64,000 bases of DNA from Rickettsiales bacterium (GCA_024304995.1 JAMWZD010000002.1:496001-560000), one strand, 5' to 3'; numbered from the stretch's first letter, positions 8,821 to 18,121 are shown. Notes: generated by a model from the letters alone, not told the origin. Numbers and translations: made by a program.

Positions 8821-9408
8821 ATGGGAATTGCAAGAATAGGTTTAATATCAACAGCGGGTGTAGCCGTAGGGGGTATTGCAGGTGCATTAGTTGGTATTGA
8901 TGGAGCTGAAGAATTAATTTCTGAAGTTGCTGAAAATATGCAAGATGTCAGTTCAGTCTATGCTGATTTATATGAAAATATGCCTATTGAGCCAGAACAA
9001 GGCGTAGACTTATTTGAAATTATTAGAGAAACAGATTCTGGCTTTTACGAAGAAATGAAAGATGTTCTTGTTCAGGCTCAGCTTGGTTTTCTAAATGATG
9101 CTCAGATTGCTGAAGGGTTGCCACCTATTCCACAAAACGTTATTGATTCTGGAAATTTGTCAGGTGATTATATGGAATCATATAAAGTACTTTCAGATAA
9201 TCTTGGTGTTATCAACGAAGCAGGCAAACCATTAGGCGAAAATGGTGCTGAACTCATTGGCGATATTGGGCGACCCGCATTAGCAGGATCTGGTATTGTT
9301 GGAGGAGGTGCTATGTTCGTATCTGCTGCAACTGATAAGCCATCTGGCTGGAAAGAAAGAATTGAACAGGAACGCAATTCTCAGGCAGTGCAACATAACA
9401 GTCTTTAA
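8821..9408 (+). CDS. Hypothetical protein with N- and C-terminal hydrophobic segments
   Basis: A 195-residue protein that I do not recognise. A hydrophobic Gly/Ala-rich helix lies at about residues 5-27 (GLISTAGVAVGGIAGALVG) and a second at about 155-172 (RPALAGSGIVGGGAMFVSAA). Between them is an acidic, mostly soluble region, and the short tail is polar. A two-pass or hairpin membrane protein is plausible. It is AT-rich compared with mfd. The stop lies 11 bases from the stop of the convergent map gene. Confidence 0.6.
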   Translation: MGIARIGLISTAGVAVGGIAGALVGIDGAEELISEVAENMQDVSSVYADLYENMPIEPEQGVDLFEIIRETDSGFYEEMKDVLVQAQLGFLNDAQIAEGLPPIPQNVIDSGNLSGDYMESYKVLSDNLGVINEAGKPLGENGAELIGDIGRPALAGSGIVGGGAMFVSAATDKPSGWKERIEQERNSQAVQHNSL

Positions 9409-9419
9409 ATCTTGTTCAA

Positions 9420-10202
9420 TTACCTCGGAAAATGAAGCCCCTTAGAAGACTCTGTAAATAACTCAAACCCGTCCGCTGTCACGCCAAGTGAATGTTCAAA
9501 CTGTGCGGATAGGCTGCGGTCTTTTGTGGTTACTGTCCATTGGTCTTTCTGGTTCAGTCTTGTGGCGGCTTTGCCGATGTTTATCATGGGTTCGACCGTG
9601 AAAAACATGCCTTCGACAATTTTCGTCCCTTCGCCGCGAGTGCCGTAATGCAAAATGTTCGGCAGGGCGTGGAACACGCGTCCTAACCCGTGACCGCAAT
9701 AATCTCTTACCACGGAATATCCCTTGCTTTCTGCATGTTCCTGAATGGCAGCGCCAATGTCTCCTGTGGTTGCACCTGGTCGCACCTGTTCAATCCCGCG
9801 CATCATGCAGTCATAGGTCACTTCCACAAGGCGTTTCGCTTTGATGCTTGGCTCGCCGACATAATACATACGGCTCGTGTCACCATACCATCCATCAACG
9901 ATAGACGTGACATCCACGTTCACAATATCGCCATCTTTCAACACTTTGTCTGATGGAATGCCATGACATACTACATGATTCACCGAGGTGCAGACGGATT
10001 TTGGAAACCCGCGATAGCCCAGAGGCGCTGGTTTTGCACCAGCATTGACAATGCGTGTGTGACAATAGCTATTAATTGCATCCGTCGTGATGCCAGGTTC
10101 AATAATATCGTAAAGCTCATCAAGAATGGCGGCTGAGAGCGCTCCCGCTTTGCGCATTCCTGCGTAATCTTCTGGTTTATGGATGGTAATATCATTAATC
10201 AT
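9420..10202 (-). CDS. map: Type I methionine aminopeptidase
   Basis: A 260-residue metalloprotease that removes the initiator methionine from nascent proteins. The five metal ligands can be placed at Asp97, Asp108, His171, Glu204 and Glu236, and the substrate-side His at residue 80 (VVCHGIP). Length and motifs (DYCGHGLGRVFH, EPMINIG) are those of the bacterial type I enzyme without the zinc-finger N-terminal extension. It appears to be transcribed alone or after the 10.2-12.9 kb minus-strand pair. Confidence 0.97.
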   Translation of the reverse strand: MINDITIHKPEDYAGMRKAGALSAAILDELYDIIEPGITTDAINSYCHTRIVNAGAKPAPLGYRGFPKSVCTSVNHVVCHGIPSDKVLKDGDIVNVDVTSIVDGWYGDTSRMYYVGEPSIKAKRLVEVTYDCMMRGIEQVRPGATTGDIGAAIQEHAESKGYSVVRDYCGHGLGRVFHALPNILHYGTRGEGTKIVEGMFFTVEPMINIGKAATRLNQKDQWTVTTKDRSLSAQFEHSLGVTADGFELFTESSKGLHFPR

Positions 10203-10239
10203 AACGCTACAATAATTCAGTTATATAACAGGGGCAACC

Positions 10240-10707
10240 TTATATTTCTTTAATGTCCTCACCCCAGTCTTTGACCAGCTTTTCCTGCTGCTGTTCAAGC
10301 TGATAGACGATAGAGCTGTTAATGACTCCCATACTTTTGCGATATATCATCGGGCAGAATTTGATTAAGCCATATCCTATGGCAGCGGAACCATACATTA
10401 CGAGCCAGACTGTTGGACTGCCCAGATAATACGACATTAGCACCAGCCCTTTGCCTTTCGCCGCCATTTCCGCCACATATGGCATCACACCGCACAGATT
10501 GCAGCACGCAATGGTCGCCACCTCCATTTTATCTTCAGATTTATCTGCATAATAGGCAACAATGGTGGGTAAACATCCAACAAGAACCAGAATATAGGCA
10601 GATTTAATCGTAACAATCAGTACGCAGGTCAGAAATATCAGACCTACTGCAATATTGCGACCTATTCTGCTTTTTCCTTTTGTCTTTTTCTGTTTGGTTT
10701 TTGCCAT
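10240..10707 (-). CDS. Small membrane protein paired with the pseudokinase gene
   Basis: A 155-residue protein with a very basic N-terminus (eight Lys in the first 14 residues), two closely spaced hydrophobic helices at about 18-50, a Cys-containing segment (IACCNLCGVMPYV) at about 65-80, a further helix pair at 88-120 and a soluble C-terminus with a Gln-rich coil. I do not recognise the family. It starts eight bases after the stop of the large pseudokinase gene upstream, so the two are very likely co-transcribed and may act together at the inner membrane. Confidence 0.65.
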   Translation of the reverse strand: MAKTKQKKTKGKSRIGRNIAVGLIFLTCVLIVTIKSAYILVLVGCLPTIVAYYADKSEDKMEVATIACCNLCGVMPYVAEMAAKGKGLVLMSYYLGSPTVWLVMYGSAAIGYGLIKFCPMIYRKSMGVINSSIVYQLEQQQEKLVKDWGEDIKEI

Positions 10708-10715
10708 AGTCTTGC

Positions 10716-12872
10716 CTATCTCGAATATTTATATAACACGTAATACAGCACACCAAAAAAGCCTATCAACGCGATTGAGACTGCCAAACGCATCCCGTTA
10801 TGGCGTGCTTTGGAGCTGAGCGCGGTTTTATCCAGCAATTTTTTAATCTGCAGTGCATTTTTATGATATTTTATTCGCGCGTGTTGATGCCCTTTGCAGT
10901 CACGCACGATATAATTCTTGTTCTGAAATGCCTTGATAACGAACATCATTTTTCCTTCTGGCATGATGCGGTGAATATCAGTAATAAAATTATCGCGCAT
11001 TTCCTTGCTGTGAATATGCTCTAACATTTCTGCCATACGCAGTGACACCCAATAAGTCAGCCCTGGTAATTTGCCGATCTTCAATTTGTCCTGCGCTTTT
11101 GCCAGCGTAATCAGCGCCTGCATTTCTTTATTGCGGTAAAGTTCGGGATAGGGTTTATGTTCTTTAATGGCGGATTCCTTACGCATCCCGATTTTTGCAG
11201 CGAGAAATGCAATCATATGTGTATCTATAAATGATTTATTTTCTGCATGTTCCTTCGCCAGCGCGTCCAGCACTTTGAGCATGGCAGTGGCAGATGTTAC
11301 GTAATATGGCAGCAGAAATTTGCTCAGGCAGGGCAGGGCGGGGTTCATGTCATAAAGAAGCCGTTCAGTGCCAAACCCTAAAGTTTTGAAAAACAACATC
11401 TGACGCGCCAACGGCAAATCCCACGTAATTTCAGGGCGGATGGTGCTGGAATTTTCGGGCTGAATTTCTGCCCAGAAGGCAGGAAGATCGTGACGGATAG
11501 TATCCAGCATCAGCAGGCGTTGATGCATATTATTAGACTGCATATGATGCGCGAGCAAATGCGGGTAACTGTCTGAATGAGCGTTGAAGTCACGATAGCG
11601 TATAGCGCCTTGTGGGTCGAGAATCATCAATACGCGGGAAACCTGTTCATGTTCTCTGGTTTTGCTGCGCGTGCCATTTTGCATCACGTTAGAAATGCGA
11701 TCACCTGAATCATCTTTAAAATTCAGATTATCAAGCCATTTATATATCTTGCCTTCTTTAATATGAGCGTGTGCTTTGTTCCAATATGCAAAGAGGGCAG
11801 AGGCTAATGCACGTTTGGTGAAAAAGTCTTTTTCACTGAACTGGTGCGCACGGGCCGCTTCTTTAGGAGGGTTCGGCGCGATAAGATTATAACGTTTGCC
11901 ACGCGCAAATTCCAGCAGATGCTCGGGCATCCAGCGGTCATACATGCTGTCCAGCAGGCAACCACGGAACAAATCTATCAGATAATCCGATGTCTGACTT
12001 TCATTGACCAGACTGATATAGACCCCGCGCGAAAATAATAATGCTGCCAGCTGCGGGCGGGTGATGGTGTGTTTGCCTCGCAGATGCCCAATCGCATCCA
12101 GCGTTAATATGGCTATAGAGTATATATCTGTTGTGATATTACCAGTGCCAATGCCTTCAGCGGATGCATTAAGCTGTTCGATAGGTTGATATAGCGGTGG
12201 TTGGGTGACGGCGCTGAATTGCGTAACGCATTCATCAATTTTGATTTTGTCATCATCAATATACACATTATTAGCGTTAATTTTGCCGTGAAACAGCCCA
12301 AGATTATGCAAAAATGCAATGGCAGACGCGCAAGGCGCAATAATTTTTTTGGTTACATCTGATTGCGCATAAAATTGCTGATTTTCGATTAATTGCTGCA
12401 ATGTTTTCCCGGTTGGCTTTTCCGTTAATATTACAAATTTGTTGGCACGTTCTGCTGCAAAGTAAACAATTCCGCCATCCACAATGTTAATCAGGTTCGG
12501 GTGGCGCTGATCCACCAGAATTTCCAGTGCATCATGGCGATAAGGGACTTGCGGAGTCATCACATATGCTATATAGACATTGTTCGAATCTTTTGTGTCT
12601 ATCGCGTGATAGGCAGTGGCATTAGGTTTTGAGAATTCTTGTAATTCTTTAGATATCTCTATGCGGTATCTGTTCTTTAGTATGTTAGCATTGCCGAACA
12701 CGGAATAATCCGAACTATAGCTGCTCAACATCTTTTTAATATGTGTCACATTTTTTTTGTAGCTGGCAGACAGAACTTTTGGCTTCGAAGTGGACTCAAC
12801 CTCTTCAATGCTGCTTTCATCCTCATCTTTGGCTGGTTTTTCTGCCAACTGACTCATGAGATTCTCTGACAC
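10716..12872 (-). CDS. Ser/Thr protein kinase-like protein (pseudokinase) with C-terminal membrane anchor
   Basis: A 718-residue protein. Residues 68-330 follow the eukaryotic-type kinase fold: LHNLGLFHGKINANNVYI (188-205) replaces the HRDLKPEN catalytic loop, KIDEC (211-215) replaces DFG, YQPIEQL stands for the APE region, and TDIYSIAILTLDAIG (248-262) matches the conserved helix F. The catalytic Asp of HRD is Lys197-region (HGKIN), the DFG Gly is lost, and the VAIK lysine is not evident (VYIAYVM). Catalysis by the usual mechanism is unlikely. Residues 350-690 are helical and unrecognised. One transmembrane helix (about 694-714) ends the protein, which predicts a cytoplasmic domain anchored in the inner membrane. 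Confidence 0.78.
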   Translation of the reverse strand: MSENLMSQLAEKPAKDEDESSIEEVESTSKPKVLSASYKKNVTHIKKMLSSYSSDYSVFGNANILKNRYRIEISKELQEFSKPNATAYHAIDTKDSNNVYIAYVMTPQVPYRHDALEILVDQRHPNLINIVDGGIVYFAAERANKFVILTEKPTGKTLQQLIENQQFYAQSDVTKKIIAPCASAIAFLHNLGLFHGKINANNVYIDDDKIKIDECVTQFSAVTQPPLYQPIEQLNASAEGIGTGNITTDIYSIAILTLDAIGHLRGKHTITRPQLAALLFSRGVYISLVNESQTSDYLIDLFRGCLLDSMYDRWMPEHLLEFARGKRYNLIAPNPPKEAARAHQFSEKDFFTKRALASALFAYWNKAHAHIKEGKIYKWLDNLNFKDDSGDRISNVMQNGTRSKTREHEQVSRVLMILDPQGAIRYRDFNAHSDSYPHLLAHHMQSNNMHQRLLMLDTIRHDLPAFWAEIQPENSSTIRPEITWDLPLARQMLFFKTLGFGTERLLYDMNPALPCLSKFLLPYYVTSATAMLKVLDALAKEHAENKSFIDTHMIAFLAAKIGMRKESAIKEHKPYPELYRNKEMQALITLAKAQDKLKIGKLPGLTYWVSLRMAEMLEHIHSKEMRDNFITDIHRIMPEGKMMFVIKAFQNKNYIVRDCKGHQHARIKYHKNALQIKKLLDKTALSSKARHNGMRLAVSIALIGFFGVLYYVLYKYSR

Positions 12873-12972
12873 ATATGTTTCATAACATCGACGTTACGCA
12901 AAAATTCTTAATTTTTCGTATGTTCAACTTTTGAGTGCGTCATAAAAATTTCACAAAATCATTGTACCAATA

Positions 12973-13001
12973 TTGACATATTAAGGTATATTAAGTATAA
13001 C
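12973..13001 (+). promoter_or_regulatory. Near-consensus sigma-70 promoter for the 308-residue unknown gene
   Basis: A perfect TTGACA (12973-12978) is followed after 17 bases by TATAAC (12996-13001). It is the best promoter in the window. AGGA at 13021-13024 provides a ribosome site for the ATG at 13034. Confidence 0.8.
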
Positions 13002-13033
13002 AATAATTAATAATTAATTAAGGAATATAAATT

Positions 13034-13960
13034 ATGGCTGATAAATCAGGCGCTCAGGCTTATGGTGATGAGTTGATTTCAATCGCAGATAACGCGCTTA
13101 AATTAGCGCAGTTGAATTACGGTAAAGCGCAGGAGCATGAAGGCTTTGGTGTGGATTTTAATGCAGTGGATGTTGCGCAGGTTTTTGCTTATGAAGAAGC
13201 AAAAAATACTGCAAAAGACCCTAATTCCAATCTGGAAGTTAGTACACGATATATTTTTGGACATGATGCAGGTTACGAAAATAAAACTCCTTTGAGAAAT
13301 GACAAGGATTTGATTGAAGTGACACTGAGCAATGGCGAAGAGACAGTAAAATACGGCTTGCCAGCCAATATGTTGAAAGATGGTGATGCATTGTTCAATG
13401 AAGCAAAAGCAGAATTGAAGACTGATATTGCGCATGACAAAACAGATTCTCGTGCGAATTACAATGCAGAACGCGAAACGATGCTGAATACAACGCCAGA
13501 AGGCGCAGCTATTAAAGAATGGCAGTCACGTCCAGTTGAAGAGCTGCAAAAAAGCCGTGAAGAACTGACGCAGGCGATTTATGACAATAAAGAGCTGACG
13601 ACTCAGGTGATTGAAGAAGCACTGACTAAAGAAGCATTGGATGGCATGAAAACACGTGCAGATTCTCCTTTATCTTACATTAAAGATGAAAAGCTCGACA
13701 CGGTGAAAGACGTAGTGGAAAGCGTGAAAAGTGACAATCAGTCTGAATTGGCAGAGCCTAAAAAAGTGGAAAAGCCAATTCCAGCTGAAAAAGCATTTGC
13801 AGATGAAGTGGAAAAACGTGAGACGGAAAAGCCCGTCACCCGTGAAGAAAAAGCAGCAAATGATCCATTTGCTCGCCCAGAAAAACCTTCTTTTGCAGAA
13901 AGAGAAAGTGAAAGAGCGGCAGAAAGAGAAGCTGAGCAGGCAACTGGCGTAAGACGCTAG
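13034..13960 (+). CDS. Hypothetical acidic/charged protein with a disordered C-terminal tail
   Basis: A 308-residue protein that I do not recognise. Residues 1-110 look folded (mixed helices and strands, with VTLSNGEETVKYGLPANML). From about 120 it becomes a chain of charged helices, and residues 230-308 are a low-complexity tail rich in Glu, Lys, Pro and Ala (RPEKPSFAERESERAAERE). No signal peptide or membrane helix is present, so it should be cytoplasmic unless exported by a non-classical route. It is its own transcription unit with a very good promoter and a strong terminator, which suggests high expression. Confidence 0.75.
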   Translation: MADKSGAQAYGDELISIADNALKLAQLNYGKAQEHEGFGVDFNAVDVAQVFAYEEAKNTAKDPNSNLEVSTRYIFGHDAGYENKTPLRNDKDLIEVTLSNGEETVKYGLPANMLKDGDALFNEAKAELKTDIAHDKTDSRANYNAERETMLNTTPEGAAIKEWQSRPVEELQKSREELTQAIYDNKELTTQVIEEALTKEALDGMKTRADSPLSYIKDEKLDTVKDVVESVKSDNQSELAEPKKVEKPIPAEKAFADEVEKRETEKPVTREEKAANDPFARPEKPSFAERESERAAEREAEQATGVRR

Positions 13961-13985
13961 ATTACATCCTTTTCTTCCTGAAAAG

Positions 13986-14016
13986 ACCCTGTTGCTTCGC
14001 GCGGCAGGGTTTTTTT
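13986..14016 (+). terminator. Rho-independent terminator after the 308-residue unknown gene
   Basis: A 10-bp stem with two G-T pairs (13986-13995 with 14001-14010) closes a 5-base loop and is followed by an unbroken T run to 14016. Confidence 0.88.
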
Positions 14017-14076
14017 ATGTGTGATGCTACATAAAGAAGATTGCATATGTTGCGCTGCAGTATTATACTAGGATAA

Positions 14077-16230
14077 ATGGAAATATTCCGCACGAAAGAC
14101 GATATTATTGACGCGATGCGTCATTATAACCCAGATGTTGATGCGCAGCTAATTGCAACGGCATATGATTTTGCACAGGATGCTCACAAAGAACAAAAGC
14201 GCGCCTCAGGTGACCCTTATTTCATCCATCCTGCTCAGGTAGCATATTCACTCACCGAATTTAAGCTCGATAGCGCGACCATCATCACCGCCCTGTTGCA
14301 TGACACGGTGGAAGACACCAAAGTGACAATTGAAGATGTGCGAAAACTGTTTGGCGAAGACGTAGCATTTCTGGTGAAAGGGGTGACCAAGCTGAATAAG
14401 CTGGAAATCCAATCTGAAAGTATGAAGCAGATTGAGAATTTCAGGAAGTTGCTGCTTGCCATGTCTGAAGATTTGCGTGTGCTGGTGGTGAAACTGGCAG
14501 ACCGTCTGCATAACATGCAAACGATTGGTTATGTCAGCGATGAAAAAGCCAAACGCATTGCGCAGGAAACAATAGATATTTATGCCCCGCTTGCAGAACG
14601 GGTGGGAATGCGCAGTGTGAAAGAGCAGTTGCAGGATTTGAGCTTCCAAGTGCTTCATGCTGATGCCCGCGAATCCATCATCACGCGTCTTGAATTTTTG
14701 CGGAAAAAAGGGCTGCCAGAGGTGGAACGCACCGAACAGAAAATTTCAAGCATTTTGCAGGAAGCGGGCGTTAAAGCCATTAAAGTGTCAGGGCGGCAGA
14801 AAAAACCTTACTCCATCTGGCGAAAAATGCAGGAAAAAGCGATTTCCTTTGAAGATCTGGCAGATGTGGTGGCATTCCGCGCCATTGTGCCAGATGTGGG
14901 CAGCTGTTATCAGGCATTAGGGGCAATCCACAATAAATTTCACAATATTCCAGGTCGATTTAAGGATTATATCTCCACGCCGAAAATGAACGGCTATCAA
15001 TCCATCCACACTTCGGTGATTGGTCCAAACCAGCAGAAAATTGAAATACAGATTCGCACTCAGGAAATGCATGATATTGCAGAATATGGTGTGGCGGCGC
15101 ACTGGTCCTATAAACAAGGCTCTCCAAAAGCCAATATGGAAGGCAAGCAATATCGCTGGCTGCGAGAATTACTGGAAATTCTGGACAAAACCGAAAATGC
15201 TGAAGAGTTTCAGGAAAACACGGCAATGGCATTTCACCGAGATCAGGTGTTCTGCTTCACTCCAAAGGGAGATATTATTGCCCTGCCATATGGCGCAACG
15301 CCTGTGGATTTTGCGTTCTCAGTCCATTCTGGCGTAGGCTATAAATGTGTCGGAGCGAAAATTAACGGCGCGATTGTGCCGTTGCGCACACAGCTTCGCA
15401 ATGGTGATCAGGTAGAAATTATTACCCAGAAAGACCATGAACCATCCCCCGCATGGCAGGAATTTGTGGTCACTGCCAAAGCCCGCACTGAGGTGCGCAA
15501 ATTCATCCGTATGCAGCAGCATGAAGAATATATCAAGCTGGGGCATGGCTTGTTGCAAAAAACCTTCAAAAAAGAAGGGAGAGTGCTGACGGAAAAATCG
15601 CTGCAAAAAGCTTTGGATGAGTTGCATTATGACAGTGCTAATGATGTGTATGCAGCCGTGGGCGAAGGTAAATTACAACGCAACAAGGTGTTTGAAGTGG
15701 TCACAGGCGTGCCACTCAGCCCACCAAAAGAAAAACGCAGCGTCTTCCCGAAATTCAGACGCAAAAGCAAAGAAAATCATAAACTGCCCATTAAAGGGCT
15801 TGTGCCTGGCATGGCTATTCATTATGCGGGCTGTTGCCACCCGATCCCAGGGGACAATATTGTTGGGATTGTCACCACGGGCAAAGGCATTACCATTCAT
15901 ACAATGGATTGCAGCACGCTGGACAATTATGCAGACACACCAGAACGCTGGATTGAGGTGAGCTGGGATACGGGAGGTGACAAAACCGCAAGTTACGTTG
16001 GCAGATTGCGCGTAACCGTGAATCATGAACCTGGGGCGATTGCATCACTTGCTAATGCTATTTCACAGGAGGAGGGCAATATCAATAACCTGAAAATCAC
16101 CAATCGTACCACGGATTTATTTGAGATTTTGGTGGATGTGGAAGTTCGCAATGATACGCATATGGGCAATGTTATTGCGAATATGCGCAGCAAACATCAG
16201 ATCAACTCGGTAGAACGTCATGTCGGATAA
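14077..16230 (+). CDS. rsh: RelA/SpoT family (p)ppGpp synthetase/hydrolase
   Basis: A 717-residue stringent-response enzyme. The HD hydrolase domain looks active (His51, and HDTVEDT at 75-81). The synthetase domain has GRFKDYISTPKMNGYQSIH (about 292-310) and EIQIRTQEMHDIAEYGVAAHW. A TGS domain (about 390-450, VFCFTPKGDIIALPYGATPVDF), a zinc-finger-like region with AGCCHPIPGD (about 585-594) and a C-terminal ACT domain follow. With both active sites intact it should make and break (p)ppGpp, as expected for the single Rsh of alphaproteobacteria. It overlaps pdxJ by 11 bases. Confidence 0.96.
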   Translation: MEIFRTKDDIIDAMRHYNPDVDAQLIATAYDFAQDAHKEQKRASGDPYFIHPAQVAYSLTEFKLDSATIITALLHDTVEDTKVTIEDVRKLFGEDVAFLVKGVTKLNKLEIQSESMKQIENFRKLLLAMSEDLRVLVVKLADRLHNMQTIGYVSDEKAKRIAQETIDIYAPLAERVGMRSVKEQLQDLSFQVLHADARESIITRLEFLRKKGLPEVERTEQKISSILQEAGVKAIKVSGRQKKPYSIWRKMQEKAISFEDLADVVAFRAIVPDVGSCYQALGAIHNKFHNIPGRFKDYISTPKMNGYQSIHTSVIGPNQQKIEIQIRTQEMHDIAEYGVAAHWSYKQGSPKANMEGKQYRWLRELLEILDKTENAEEFQENTAMAFHRDQVFCFTPKGDIIALPYGATPVDFAFSVHSGVGYKCVGAKINGAIVPLRTQLRNGDQVEIITQKDHEPSPAWQEFVVTAKARTEVRKFIRMQQHEEYIKLGHGLLQKTFKKEGRVLTEKSLQKALDELHYDSANDVYAAVGEGKLQRNKVFEVVTGVPLSPPKEKRSVFPKFRRKSKENHKLPIKGLVPGMAIHYAGCCHPIPGDNIVGIVTTGKGITIHTMDCSTLDNYADTPERWIEVSWDTGGDKTASYVGRLRVTVNHEPGAIASLANAISQEEGNINNLKITNRTTDLFEILVDVEVRNDTHMGNVIANMRSKHQINSVERHVG

Positions 16231-16945
16231 ACAGATGCGCCTTGGCTTGAATATTGATCATGTGGCAACCTTGCGCAATGCACGTGGTGGCATATTTCCT
16301 TCACCTGTTGACGCGGCGTTGCTGGCAAAGCGAGCAGGGGCAGACGGCATTACTGCACATCTGCGCGAGGACAGGCGACATATTCGGAATGCGGATATTA
16401 CGGCGCTGAAAGAGCGTGTGGATCTGCCACTGAATTTTGAAATGGCAGCCACGGAAGAAATGCAGCAAATGGCGCTGCATGTTCTGCCAAACGCAGTGTG
16501 CCTTGTGCCTGAAAGCCGTGAGGAACTCACCACCGAAGGCGGGCTGGATGTGGCAGGTCAGAAAGATAAATTACGCCGATTCATTCTGCCCCTGAAAGAA
16601 GCAGGCATCCGCATTTCACTATTTGTGGATACGGCAGACAAACAACTTGCAGCATCAGCTGAGATTGGTGCAGATATTGTGGAACTCCATACAGGGCATT
16701 ATTGTGAGGCGAATGGACAAGCGCAGGAAGATTTATATGACGCATTGCGCAGCGCTGCACAGACGGCGCAGCATTTAGGGCTTGAAGTCCACGCGGGGCA
16801 TGGGCTGAATTATGAGACTGCACGCCAAATGGCAGAAATACCAGAGCTTGTGGAACTTAATATCGGACATTTTCTCATATGCGATGCGGTGTTTATTGGT
16901 CTGGAAGCCGCCATTCACAAAATGAAAGCTGCGATGAAACGATGA
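16220..16945 (+). CDS. pdxJ: Pyridoxine 5'-phosphate synthase
   Basis: A 241-residue TIM-barrel enzyme that joins 3-amino-2-oxopropyl phosphate and 1-deoxyxylulose 5-phosphate to form pyridoxine 5'-phosphate in vitamin B6 synthesis. Typical motifs: GLNIDHVATLRNARGG at the N-terminus, ITAHLREDRRHI near 45-56, LNFEMAAT, CLVPESREELTTEGGLDV, and HAGHGLNYET. It starts inside rsh and overlaps acpS by an ATGA junction, so rsh-pdxJ-acpS form one operon. Confidence 0.97.
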   Translation: MSDKQMRLGLNIDHVATLRNARGGIFPSPVDAALLAKRAGADGITAHLREDRRHIRNADITALKERVDLPLNFEMAATEEMQQMALHVLPNAVCLVPESREELTTEGGLDVAGQKDKLRRFILPLKEAGIRISLFVDTADKQLAASAEIGADIVELHTGHYCEANGQAQEDLYDALRSAAQTAQHLGLEVHAGHGLNYETARQMAEIPELVELNIGHFLICDAVFIGLEAAIHKMKAAMKR

Positions 16946-17343
16946 TTATTGGCATTGGCACAGACATTGTGGATGCGCGCCGCATTGAACGCATGATTGA
17001 GCAATATGGCGAGAAATTTCTGAACCGTATTTTCACGCAGACCGAAAAAGAGTATGCGCTGTCTGCGAAGGATGAGCAACGCCAGCTATTGCGCTACGCC
17101 AACCGTTTTGCTGCCAAAGAAGCAGTTGTTAAAGCGCTTGAAAACGCAAAATCCATTTCATGGCAGGACATTGAAATTGTAAAACAACCAAACGGAAAGC
17201 CTGATATTATGTTGCACCGCGCTGCAGAAAGTGCAGCGGCACTGGCAGCTGAGGGGCAGTATCAGCTGCATCTTTCACTTAGCGACGAATTTCCATATTC
17301 GCAGGCATATGTCATATTAGAAAAAAAGCCACTAAAAGTTTAG
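16942..17343 (+). CDS. acpS: Holo-[acyl-carrier-protein] synthase
   Basis: A 133-residue phosphopantetheinyl transferase that activates acyl carrier protein with the 4'-phosphopantetheine arm of CoA. Magnesium ligands Asp8 (GIGTDIVD) and Glu60 (RFAAKEA) are present. The ATG at 16942 overlaps the pdxJ stop (ATGA) and gives the family N-terminus MIIGIGTDIV; a longer frame from 16879 would add residues that do not match. The pdxJ-acpS pairing is common in proteobacteria. Its last codons carry the hairpin that terminates the convergent gene. Confidence 0.96.
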   Translation: MIIGIGTDIVDARRIERMIEQYGEKFLNRIFTQTEKEYALSAKDEQRQLLRYANRFAAKEAVVKALENAKSISWQDIEIVKQPNGKPDIMLHRAAESAAALAAEGQYQLHLSLSDEFPYSQAYVILEKKPLKV

Positions 17344-17347
17344 TGGC
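17321..17347 (-). terminator. Terminator for the 88-residue membrane protein, embedded in the end of acpS
   Basis: A 9-bp stem (GCCACTAAA with TTTAGTGGC) and a 2-base gap are followed on the minus strand by seven T. The hairpin occupies the last codons and stop of acpS. Confidence 0.75.
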
Positions 17348-17353
17348 AATAAA

Positions 17354-17620
17354 TTATGGTTGATTGCGAATGGCATCTTTAATGCGCTGCGTTAGTTTCT
17401 TTGTTTTGTAATCAAACGTGAAATACACAAAGCAACAGCCAATAAATGCTATCAGAAATCCTGCTATCGTTTTAATGTCAAAGAATCTATCAGCCAGAAA
17501 AACGACTAATCCACAGCATATTATTGCAAATAACAATATGGTAAGTGAGGCTGTGCCTTTTACCAACACCTTCACATCTCTGGGAGATAAGGTTTTTTCT
17601 TTTGTAGGTATTTCTTTCAT
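17354..17620 (-). CDS. Small two-helix membrane protein
   Basis: An 88-residue protein that I do not recognise. A basic N-terminus precedes two hydrophobic helices (about 23-45 and 50-70) and a basic, Lys-rich C-terminus (DYKTKKLTQRIKDAIR). Both ends are likely cytoplasmic. It is AT-rich and convergent with acpS. A properly placed minus-strand terminator supports it as a real gene. Confidence 0.6.
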   Translation of the reverse strand: MKEIPTKEKTLSPRDVKVLVKGTASLTILLFAIICCGLVVFLADRFFDIKTIAGFLIAFIGCCFVYFTFDYKTKKLTQRIKDAIRNQP

Positions 17621-17788
17621 CAGAATAATTAATGAACAATAACACCATATTTAAATATGTGGCTATAGCCAGATATATCTTAAATAAAAGATATAAATAT
17701 GATGATAGTACAATAGCATACAACGCGGCAAAAAGCTACGCGAAAAAAAGCTGCTCAATTGGCAGCTTGTAACTTGATTATGCATTAA

Positions 17789-18121
17789 TTAGGGATTTGT
17801 ATTTTCTCCTCCCACTGGTCGCATATTAATCTTACTTTTTTCTTCAGGAAACATGGTGAGTGCTTCGCGTTTTTCTTTCTCAAACATTTTGGTCAGCTCT
17901 GTATCCACAATAACAAGTATAGTGGATAGTATAACGCATCTCAAAAGTGCCAGCCCGTTCCACATCACAATGTTGATGATGAACAATATCAGCATCGTGA
18001 AAAAAGTGACCATTGCTATTAAAATCCAAAACAGAGTTCGTGATTCATAACATTGCTCAACTTCTTCTGAAGTGTTGCATTTTAATATTTCTTCTTTCGA
18101 AACAAAACGTAATCGTTTCAT
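17789..18121 (-). CDS. Small two-helix membrane protein
   Basis: A 110-residue protein of unknown function. The acidic N-terminal 28 residues (VSKEEILKCNTSEEVEQCYES) precede two hydrophobic helices (about 30-52 and 56-76) and a charged C-terminal tail with Lys/Glu and NMRPVGGENTNP. It has the same size and topology as the neighbouring 88-residue protein but no visible sequence similarity. ATG start at 18121. The 168 bases between the two genes are AT-rich with no clear feature. Confidence 0.6.
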   Translation of the reverse strand: MKRLRFVSKEEILKCNTSEEVEQCYESRTLFWILIAMVTFFTMLILFIINIVMWNGLALLRCVILSTILVIVDTELTKMFEKEKREALTMFPEEKSKINMRPVGGENTNP

